Assembly: GCF_026013365.1 (NCBI RefSeq)
Contig: NZ_JAPDOE010000012.1
Span: 1-64,000 of the forward strand
DNA: 64,000 nt
From: Paenibacillus sp. LS1
GTDB taxonomy: Bacteria > Bacillota > Bacilli > Paenibacillales > Paenibacillaceae
Direction: 5' to 3'
Shown here: piece after piece, positions 25,755 through 32,499 of the stretch
Layout of the letters: every line of letters starts with the position of its first letter
Position numbering within the stretch: position 1 is the first letter of the stretch
Notes under the pieces: generated by a model
The model's database searches: none
What the model was told of the DNA's origin: nothing
The model's input: the letters and a program-made list of their open reading frames with translations, nothing else
Made by a program: the position numbers and the translations under genes

Positions 25755-27358
25755 CGGATTGAACCTTCATTTGCTGCCTGTGAAGCCTGTTTACGATATT
25801 CTTTGGGCGAGACGCCAATATGTTTTTTGAAACAAAAACTGAAATAATTCGGTTCGGCAAAGCCAACCTGCTCCGCAATCTGAAACGACTTCAGCTCGGT
25901 CGAGCGAAGCAGTTCACGCGCTGCCTCCATTCGGATCTGCATCAGGTACTGCAGGAAGGTAAGTTGTACTTCTTTTTTGAAAATGCCACAAAAATAACCG
26001 GAGCTGATATGCAAATGCCCGCACACCTTCTGAATGGACAGGTCCGGGTCGGCATAATGCTCTTTGGTGAACACTAATGCCTGCTCAACAATATCCTTGT
26101 ATACATGCTGGCGACCGCTGGCAATGCGATGTTGTACGAGTAGACAGACCTCCCGTACCTTCTTCTGTGCCTCAGTAAGACCCGGCAGTCGGAATAAATC
26201 CGCATACAACTGGAACCCTGCACCAAAGATGTCTTCCATCGCTTCTCCCGAAGCCTGTGCTGCCTTCCACACTGTTGTTAACACTTCTATTAGATAGAGC
26301 TGAATATCACTTCGCCCGTGTTCCACTGTGATTTCCCGGAAAATGATCGCAAGTGTCTCCTCCAGCTCCGCCTGCGTACCCGCCTTCAGACAACGTGTCA
26401 ACGTCTGCTGCTTCAGCTCATCAAAACGTAACTTGCCCGCCGTCTGCCGCTCCACATCTGCAATGTATATAATTGAATCCGTCCCGGGCACAAGCCGATA
26501 ATCCAGTGCCAGCAGGGCATCTTCGTAGGCATGATTCACATCCGCAAGTGTATCCACAATCTGGCCAGATCCCACCGTCGCCGGAATACGCAAGTAGTGG
26601 TTGATGCTACGCATCACATTTTCCAATGCCTTCTGTTGCCGCTTCGCTCCATCTATACCGCTCCACCGATCCACATAGAGAAGGACAATCGTCTCCTGAT
26701 GCATAAACGCATGACCAGCCCCATGCTCAGCCCATACTTCTGCCGCAATGTTAAGTGCAGCAAACCGTTTCAGTTCAGCATCTCCGTCCATGTGCAGTGT
26801 CAATACAGACACCCCATAGCGCTCCCCTGTCAGATCCAATCCGCATTGTTTGGCTTTACTATGAATATATGTTGAGGATTTCTGCCGATGGAGCAAGGTC
26901 GCCATCAGATCTGCCTGTAATAAAGGCAAGCTGGTGTGATAGTGCTCACGTAGCTGCTGTACATCTTCACGCTCAGCTACTTCAGCCGCCATCTGTGCAC
27001 GCAGTCTTGTAAGCAATTCGGTAAGATGCCCTGCCGAGAACGGCTTCAGCAAATATTCATCTACACTTAATGAGACGGCTTGCCGGGCATAATCAAATTC
27101 ATCATATCCCGTCAAAATGACCAGCTTCACGAGTGGATTGCGTTTCCTCAATCTTTGTGCGAGTTCCAGACCATTCATGAACGGCATGCTGATATCGGTC
27201 ATCACAATATCCGGCTCTACCCGTTCCGCCATCTCCAATGCTTCCCGCCCATTCTCTGCCAAACCGACTATCTGCAGATCTAGCGCCTCCCAATCGACCT
27301 CTACAACCAGTCCTTCGCGCACATCTTCTTCATCATCCACCAGCAGTACCCGGTACAC
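25751..27358 (-). CDS. YesN-like response regulator (receiver plus AraC HTH)
   Basis: About 535 residues. The receiver domain (residues 1-120) has the acidic pair in VLLVDDEEDVREG, the phospho-accepting Asp in PDIVMTDISMPFMNG and the conserved Lys in LLKPF. A long central region of unknown detail follows. The C-terminus has two AraC-type helix-turn-helix motifs (SIQKVCGHLHISSGYFCGIF and SFQIAEQVGFAEPNYFSFCF). The GTG at 27358 is selected because AGGGAGG precedes it by nine bases and the receiver begins at once. A longer start near 27428 (MKLIHIY) has a weak site. It is the first gene of the sensor operon and probably activates the mglBAC promoter when phosphorylated by the adjacent kinase. 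Confidence 0.92.
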   Translation of the reverse strand: MYRVLLVDDEEDVREGLVVEVDWEALDLQIVGLAENGREALEMAERVEPDIVMTDISMPFMNGLELAQRLRKRNPLVKLVILTGYDEFDYARQAVSLSVDEYLLKPFSAGHLTELLTRLRAQMAAEVAEREDVQQLREHYHTSLPLLQADLMATLLHRQKSSTYIHSKAKQCGLDLTGERYGVSVLTLHMDGDAELKRFAALNIAAEVWAEHGAGHAFMHQETIVLLYVDRWSGIDGAKRQQKALENVMRSINHYLRIPATVGSGQIVDTLADVNHAYEDALLALDYRLVPGTDSIIYIADVERQTAGKLRFDELKQQTLTRCLKAGTQAELEETLAIIFREITVEHGRSDIQLYLIEVLTTVWKAAQASGEAMEDIFGAGFQLYADLFRLPGLTEAQKKVREVCLLVQHRIASGRQHVYKDIVEQALVFTKEHYADPDLSIQKVCGHLHISSGYFCGIFKKEVQLTFLQYLMQIRMEAARELLRSTELKSFQIAEQVGFAEPNYFSFCFKKHIGVSPKEYRKQASQAANEGSIR

Positions 27359-27833
27359 GATCGGATTCCTCCCTTTTATGACGGGCCTTATGCCCGAGCA
27401 ATTAATATATATGTGAATCAATTTCATAATACCTTCAGCTGCTTCAATCAAGGCTAGATATAGATCAAAACGGTTCATTTTGTCTAAATCTAGTTACAAA
27501 AATCCATTTTTAGTGAGTTATGAAATTGATTTATGTAGCATTGTGCATCATTTGGTTTCTATTGCTCACGGGGATTTATGCAAAAATACAAAGTACTCCT
27601 GTTGATACGTTCCGGGGATGCCATCATAATATACAATATTATACGAGATATGTAATCGCTTTCTTCATTAGAGGTGAGGCAACCCTGACGGGCAGTCTCT
27701 CCTATATAACATGTTAAGGATAGTATATGAATGCTAAGGGTAGGTTAAAGTAATACAAACACGGAAAATTTCGAAGTACTTCTAATAAGAGGAGTTTTAA
27801 TTCTAACTATAATTTTGGTCCTTCATTCTAGTT
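27359..27833. other. Intergenic region upstream of the YesN-like gene
   Basis: About 475 bases between the regulator gene and the end of the recombinase gene. It should hold the promoter of the sensor operon. The notable structure is a perfect 14-bp inverted pair, AATCAATTTCATAA at 27416-27429 and TTATGAAATTGATT at 27518-27531. A 65-codon plus-strand frame (27520-27717) starts inside the second arm and has no good ribosome binding site. I do not count it as a gene. Confidence 0.55.
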
Positions 27834-28724
27834 TCAACGATGATTCATACTCAGTGCTTTAACATAAATCATTGTCGTATCCGGATTGGAATGTCCCATC
27901 ATTTCCGCCAAACGGTGCAGCGGTGTATGCTCTGCCATGGCGTAGCCAAACCGATGGCGCAGGTCGTGTGAACTCAGTCCTTCCAGCCCTGCTGCAATCA
28001 TTACCTTTTTAATCAGGTGGCGCAGCGCTCTCTCCGTTAAACGATCATTGGTCTTCTCTGAAGGAAAAAGGTAAGAACTATCGGTAGCCAGACCGGCTAA
28101 ATACTGATTCAATATGACAACACACTGCATATTCAAAGGGATCTTTCGCTGCCCGTTGCGCTTGTCGGCTCTTACTGTCAAGTGACCACTTCGTCTACCA
28201 AGCTCGATATCTTGAGGCGTGAGGCTGCATACCTCCATCGTCCGCAAGCCCGTGTGAAACATAAGGGTCAAAATGGTCTGATCACGAAGGGAGTTGCCGT
28301 ACTCCACTGCCGTGATGAACGCTTGTTCTTCTTCGGATGTCATTCGGCGCGGGTTGACTTTGTCTTCCGGAATAAATTTCAATGCTTTGGAAGGATCATG
28401 ACTGAGCCTGGATTCCAAGACAGCCCATTTGAAAAAACGCTTCAGCGTAATCAATCTCCGGTTAATGGTAGCCGGCTTCAATAACATAACTTTGTGTGCA
28501 TCTTCACGATAATTAACTAAGGTGGGTGTATCCATATCTTCAATTCGCAGTGTGAATTCTTCGACGAGCATGGTGCTTTCCTTGTACCATTCGATAAAGT
28601 GCTTCAGATCACTTGCATATTCCTTCACGGTTTTGGGATGCAAATCTCCCTCATTGGCAAGCATATGTAGGAATTCCTCTATCGTCGGTTCCCGCTGCAC
28701 CGAAATCCCTGATGACTGATTCAT
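27834..28724 (-). CDS. Tyrosine recombinase (XerC/XerD-like integrase)
   Basis: A 296-residue site-specific recombinase. The N-terminal SAM-like core-binding domain covers about residues 10-115 (TVKEYASDLKHFIEWY). The catalytic domain holds Arg in HTGLRTMEVCSL, the HDLRHRFGYAM block with His and Arg, a second His in AEMMGHSNPDTT, and Tyr in TTMIYVKAL. All catalytic residues are present, so it should be active. GGAGG lies before the ATG. It stands alone: no excisionase, att duplication or phage genes are nearby, and the direct repeats in its promoter are the only related structure. Its length matches XerC/D, but the sequence is closer to stand-alone integrases; the exact role is open. Confidence 0.88.
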   Translation of the reverse strand: MNQSSGISVQREPTIEEFLHMLANEGDLHPKTVKEYASDLKHFIEWYKESTMLVEEFTLRIEDMDTPTLVNYREDAHKVMLLKPATINRRLITLKRFFKWAVLESRLSHDPSKALKFIPEDKVNPRRMTSEEEQAFITAVEYGNSLRDQTILTLMFHTGLRTMEVCSLTPQDIELGRRSGHLTVRADKRNGQRKIPLNMQCVVILNQYLAGLATDSSYLFPSEKTNDRLTERALRHLIKKVMIAAGLEGLSSHDLRHRFGYAMAEHTPLHRLAEMMGHSNPDTTMIYVKALSMNHR

Positions 28725-28752
28725 TAGAAAATACCTCCAAATCTTGACTTAT

Positions 28753-28799
28753 ATTAGCGGACATGGTATTATAATATTAATCGATACATTAGCGGACAT
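28753..28799. repeat. Direct repeats in the recombinase promoter
   Basis: ATTAGCGGACAT occurs at 28753-28764 and 28788-28799, exactly 35 bases apart. On the minus strand a TTGATG and a TAATAT hexamer spaced by 17 lie among them. The copies therefore bracket a likely promoter of the recombinase gene and could be sites for a regulator or for the recombinase. Confidence 0.6.
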
Positions 28800-28892
28800 C
28801 AAGTCTGTGGTTTAAATGCACCAGGTGAGTGTCAATTTTAATTTATACTCGTCATAATGATCGGCTAAAAACTTATTTTTTGGAGGAATCAC

Positions 28893-29093
28893 ATGCAAAC
28901 AGGTACAGTTAAATGGTTCAACGCGGATAAAGGATTCGGCTTTATCGAAACTGAAGAAGGAACAGACGTATTCGTTCATTTCAGTGCAATTCAAGGTGAA
29001 GGTTACAAATCTTTGGACGAAGGTCAACGCGTTCAATTTGAAGTAACTCAAGGCAACCGTGGACCACAAGCTGAGAACGTTACTAAACTTTAA
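28893..29093 (+). CDS. Cold-shock protein (CspA/CspB family)
   Basis: A 66-residue single OB-fold RNA/DNA chaperone. Both nucleic-acid-binding motifs are intact, KGFGFIE (RNP1) and VFVHFSA (RNP2), and the protein begins with the usual GTVKWFNADKG. It melts mRNA structure after cold shock or in growing cells. The ATG has a strong ribosome binding site, GGAGG, eight bases upstream, in an AT-rich leader. A perfect terminator follows seven bases after the stop, so it is a single-gene transcript. Confidence 0.97.
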   Translation: MQTGTVKWFNADKGFGFIETEEGTDVFVHFSAIQGEGYKSLDEGQRVQFEVTQGNRGPQAENVTKL

Positions 29094-29100
29094 TTATATG

Positions 29101-29134
29101 AAAGCTGCCTTATTAATAAGGCAGCTTTTTATTT
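29101..29134 (+). terminator. Terminator of the cold-shock gene
   Basis: AAAGCTGCCTTAT at 29101-29113 pairs with ATAAGGCAGCTTT around a very short loop and is followed by TT and an AT-rich tail. Confidence 0.9.
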
Positions 29135-29197
29135 ACACATATGTTGCACAGTAAAGAAAAGATTTCACATCCCAAGAATGAAAGCGAGGTATTCCCC

Positions 29198-29470
29198 ATG
29201 GATAAAGAACAATTGATTACAGAAGTTGCTAAGGCTGGCGGTTTCTCCAAGAAGAATGCTGAAAAAGCTGTAACTGTTGTACTGGACTCAATTCTCGAAG
29301 CTCTCAAAGAAGGTAAAGAAGTCCAACTGGTTGGATTCGGGAAATTTGAAGTACAGAAACGTGAGGCAAGAACGGGAAGAAGCCGGAAAACAGGTAAAGA
29401 AATTCAACTACCTGCAGGTAAAGTTCCTGTATTTACAGCAGGTTTAAGCATGAAAGAAGCTTTAAATTAA
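29198..29470 (+). CDS. HU-family DNA-binding protein
   Basis: A 90-residue HU/HBsu histone-like protein. It has the dimerisation helices MDKEQLITEVAKAGGFSKK and AVTVVLDSILEALKEG, then VQLVGFGKFEVQKREARTGR. The DNA-binding arm GRSRKTGKEIQLPAGKVPVF carries the conserved Pro that bends DNA. The ATG at 29198 gives the standard HU length and has GAGG ten bases upstream; an ATG 19 codons earlier adds sequence unlike the family. It coats and bends chromosomal DNA. Many Bacilli have one main HU gene (hbs); whether this is the main or a second copy cannot be told from the window. Confidence 0.96.
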   Translation: MDKEQLITEVAKAGGFSKKNAEKAVTVVLDSILEALKEGKEVQLVGFGKFEVQKREARTGRSRKTGKEIQLPAGKVPVFTAGLSMKEALN

Positions 29471-29699
29471 ACAACGCAACAACCCATTGAAAAGAGGTTT
29501 TTATTCAAACACACAATGATAATATGGATTTAAATGTCGTGTTTACTACCGTTGATGATATCATTAACTTTTATTCAGGCAAACAGACGAACACGGATCA
29601 TGCAGAAAATCACACTCATTTGAAGCCCCCATCAACAAAGTCTGATTGTACCCTACGACCACCCACCCGCTAACCTAACATTTCATCTTGGACAACAAG

Positions 29700-29732
29700 A
29701 GGCCCTGATCCGCTCAAAACGGTCCAGGGCCT
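29700..29732 (-). terminator. Hairpin after the Vat-like gene
   Basis: AGGCCCTGATCCG at 29700-29712 pairs with CGGTCCAGGGCCT at 29720-29732 with two mismatches. It lies 24 bases beyond the end of the acetyltransferase gene. The T run is poor on both strands, so it may be a weak terminator. Confidence 0.5.
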
Positions 29733-29756
29733 GATTTGCTTGGAATAAACACTATC

Positions 29757-30401
29757 CTACTTGCTGTTTAGAAGTTCGCGCAATGTCTGTAAATCATATG
29801 TAGAGACAAGACGAGCAAGATGAGTATCCAGCCATTCCTCATTCTGATCCCACCACTTCAATTCCAGCAGCAGCACAATCGTTTCTTCATCAAAGCGCTT
29901 CTTAATAGTCTTGGCTGGATTACCACCAACAATCGTATAGGGTTCGATGTCCTTCACAACGGTTGAATTGGAGGCAACAATCACACCGTCTCCGATCTTG
30001 ACACCAGGCATGATCGTCACATGTTGCCCGAGCCATACATCGTTCCCCAGTACCGTATCCCCCTTATATGGAAGCTGCTCCAGTGTAGGTGTCACGCGCT
30101 CCCATCCTCCACCGAAAATGTTGAACGGGTACGTCGTCACGCCCTCCATCCGATGATTCGCGCCATTCATAATGAATGTCACACCTTCCGCAATTGCACA
30201 GAAATTACCGATCACCAGGCGATCACCAATAAAGTCATAATGATGCTGTATCCGGTCATAGAACTGCTCTGGCGGATTTGTGTTATCGCTATAATACGTA
30301 TAATCACCGATGTCCACGTTGGAACGCGGCGGCAGGTTTTGAATGTAACATACCGTACGAATATTCTCGTTCGGGAAAAGTTTTGTTTTATCAGGGGCCA
30401 T
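29757..30401 (-). CDS. Vat-type xenobiotic acetyltransferase (streptogramin A resistance family)
   Basis: A 214-residue hexapeptide-repeat acetyltransferase. The left-handed helix repeats are seen in LVIGNFCAIAEGVTFIMNGA and VWLGQHVTIMPGVKIGDGVI. The active-site His lies in NGANHRM, and the Vat-specific blocks are YPFNIFGGGWERVTP, LPYKGDTVLGNDVW and FDEETIVLLLELKWW. The family transfers acetyl from acetyl-CoA to streptogramin A antibiotics. Intrinsic Vat enzymes are known in Paenibacillus, for example VatI of a cave strain. The ATG at 30401 is preferred because AAAGGAGGG lies ten bases upstream and the length then matches the family. It stands alone with no mobile-element signs nearby, suggesting a native gene. 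Activity on any drug is inferred. Confidence 0.9.
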   Translation of the reverse strand: MAPDKTKLFPNENIRTVCYIQNLPPRSNVDIGDYTYYSDNTNPPEQFYDRIQHHYDFIGDRLVIGNFCAIAEGVTFIMNGANHRMEGVTTYPFNIFGGGWERVTPTLEQLPYKGDTVLGNDVWLGQHVTIMPGVKIGDGVIVASNSTVVKDIEPYTIVGGNPAKTIKKRFDEETIVLLLELKWWDQNEEWLDTHLARLVSTYDLQTLRELLNSK

Positions 30402-30435
30402 ATGAAGTCCCTCCTTTTCCCTATTGTAACAGATA

Positions 30436-32124
30436 TTAAATCTTAAACGGACTAAGTGAGGTCTGTAGCTCTGTGGACACATCAGACAAAACAGCCGCAG
30501 ATGCCTTGATCTGCTCTACCGACTTGAGCTGTTCATGAACAGATCCAGCAGCCTGCTGTGAATTGGTACTGGCTGTCTGCGCATGGCGAGCGATCTCATG
30601 TACGGAAGCCACAATCTGCTCCACACCAGCGGACATCTCTTCACTCGTCGCAGCCATGTCCTCAATCTCTGTAGCCATACGCAGGTTCGTATCCCGGATC
30701 AGACTGAAGTTTTGTTCCGTTTCACGGGTCAAGCGTAGTCCTTCCTGCACTTCGTCCTTCACTCTCGACATGGCCGATAGCGATTGCTTCATATCTTGTT
30801 CCATGGCTTGAACCAGTTCTTCAATACGATCGGAAGAATTTCCAGCTTGTTCTGCCAGCTTACGCACCTCGGTAGATACTACGGCAAACCCTCTGCCATG
30901 CTCCCCGGCTCTTGCCGCTTCAATGGATGCATTGAGAGCAAGCAGATTCGTTTGATTCGCGATCTCATGAATGGTGGTAACCATCTGGCTAATCTGGGCC
31001 GACTTTCCTTCCAGCATACGAATGACTTCATCCGTTGTGGTAACGGAGGATTCAATCGTAGACATCTGCTGAACGGTCAGTTGTACGGCTTCCCCTCCGG
31101 TTTCTGCCTGCCTCCGTGAATACAATGCAGATTCCGAGATACTGGAGGCCTTGTCTGCCATACGTTGTACGCCTATTGCCACTTCTTCCATCGCCTGCAG
31201 ATTTTCTTCCGTACTGATCGTCTGACTCTCGGCTCCCTGTGCGACTTGTTCAACAGAGGATGCAATCTGCGCCGATTCTTTGGACGTTTGATCCGCAATC
31301 TTCAGTAGCAGCCCAGTCGAATGCTCTGCTTTCTCCGCAGCCTGAAGTCCACCCTGAATGATAACCTGCAGATTACTTCTCATCTCATTGTATCCCGTGC
31401 CCAGCATGCCAATCTCGTCTTGGACGTCGTCCACAACCGGCTGTGTAAAATCGCCCGTCCCCGCACGTTTAATCGCCACGGATACCCGTTCGATTCTTAC
31501 TCTTACCCTGCGAACGTACAACAGGATCAGGGTAATTGCGACCAACATCGCAAGCAGGAATACGATCAGGAACGTCTTGAGGAACGAGGAGATAATCACA
31601 TCAATTAACGATTGAGAAGCCCCTACATAGAAAATCCCGATAATCTCTCCGGACGCGTTCCTGATTGGTTCATAGGCCGTCTGATATTTCTGACCCACAA
31701 CCACGGCTTCACCGAAGTATTTTTCCCCTTGCTGCAAAACGGTCTGGGCGACCTCTGCCGATACCTTCGTGCCGACAGCGCGTTCCCCGTCCACCATAAC
31801 ATTCGTAGCAACACGTTCGTCACCTCGGAAGATCGTCACCGTGTCCCCGGATGCTTCTCCAATCTCATCTACAAGTTCAAAGTTGCCTTCCAGCGCGGTA
31901 TCTCCTTTGAATAATTGTCCGTCCTTAATGGCCCAATCTCCTGGATGCTTGTATGTAATGATATGATTCGCCATCTCCAGATCTCGCTTCGCTTTCTCTG
32001 TAGCAAATGTCGTAATCCCCTGTCTCATCTCCAGGATTACACTTACCGCCACGGCTGAGGAGAAGACGATAAATATACTGATAACGATCAAACTAATTTT
32101 GGTACCGATGCTCATGCTTCGCAT
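30436..32124 (-). CDS. Methyl-accepting chemotaxis protein (single-Cache type)
   Basis: A 562-residue chemoreceptor. A membrane span at about residues 8-30 precedes an extracellular sensor (about 35-180) of the single-Cache kind, with GVGASQSL-like ends (IGIFYVGASQSL). A second span, at about 187-210, leads to HAMP (about 212-265) and the long signalling coiled coil. The CheA/CheW contact hairpin reads IHEIANQTNLLALNASIEAA then GRGFAVVSTEVRKLAEQ. There is no CheB/CheR-binding pentapeptide at the end. AAGGG precedes the ATG. A sigma-D-like promoter lies about 100 bases upstream, linking it to motility control. The ligand is unknown; related Cache sensors bind small acids. Confidence 0.93.
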   Translation of the reverse strand: MRSMSIGTKISLIVISIFIVFSSAVAVSVILEMRQGITTFATEKAKRDLEMANHIITYKHPGDWAIKDGQLFKGDTALEGNFELVDEIGEASGDTVTIFRGDERVATNVMVDGERAVGTKVSAEVAQTVLQQGEKYFGEAVVVGQKYQTAYEPIRNASGEIIGIFYVGASQSLIDVIISSFLKTFLIVFLLAMLVAITLILLYVRRVRVRIERVSVAIKRAGTGDFTQPVVDDVQDEIGMLGTGYNEMRSNLQVIIQGGLQAAEKAEHSTGLLLKIADQTSKESAQIASSVEQVAQGAESQTISTEENLQAMEEVAIGVQRMADKASSISESALYSRRQAETGGEAVQLTVQQMSTIESSVTTTDEVIRMLEGKSAQISQMVTTIHEIANQTNLLALNASIEAARAGEHGRGFAVVSTEVRKLAEQAGNSSDRIEELVQAMEQDMKQSLSAMSRVKDEVQEGLRLTRETEQNFSLIRDTNLRMATEIEDMAATSEEMSAGVEQIVASVHEIARHAQTASTNSQQAAGSVHEQLKSVEQIKASAAVLSDVSTELQTSLSPFKI

Positions 32125-32205
32125 GTGTGTGAGCCACCCTTTTCCCTATGTAATTGTGGGGATATTCAAGCCAATTTCGATTCTGTTTCGAATATCACTA
32201 TAGTC

Positions 32206-32233
32206 TTATCGGTAGGAGCGTTCACAATATTTA
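32206..32233 (-). promoter_or_regulatory. Sigma-D (flagellar) promoter candidate
   Basis: On the minus strand TAAA (32233-32230) is followed after 16 bases by ACCGATAA (32213-32206). This closely fits the sigma-D consensus TAAA and GCCGATAA/T with 14-16 bases between, and it stands upstream of a chemoreceptor gene. Confidence 0.65.
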
Positions 32234-32407
32234 TAATATTTCAGTGACTTTTATCACAAAAATGACCTGTCAAAATCTAATCTTTTACGCATTCTCCGTA
32301 AATGTGTAAAAATACCCTGAGGAATGGAACTTAGTAGAGTTGAAAAATGCAGAAAAACTCTCAAAGTTCAGATAACAATATGTACTGGAATATTAATGCA
32401 ATCAAAT

Positions 32408-32457
32408 AAAGAGTCACATCTTCTCCGGTTGTACGGAAGAAAATGTGACTCTTTTTT
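32408..32457. terminator. Bidirectional terminator
   Basis: AAAGAGTCACAT at 32408-32419 pairs with ATGTGACTCTTT at 32443-32454, with T residues beyond. On the minus strand it lies just after the CotH gene. The 375 bases around it (32125-32499) hold no gene. Confidence 0.8.
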
Positions 32458-32499
32458 AAGATCAAAGACTAAAACAATAGTCTTTACAATAATGATTCA

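Noticed and set aside
27520..27717. 65-codon frame with a hydrophobic start upstream of the recombinase
   Set aside because: Its start lies in an inverted-repeat arm, the ribosome binding site is poor and the rest is not protein-like.
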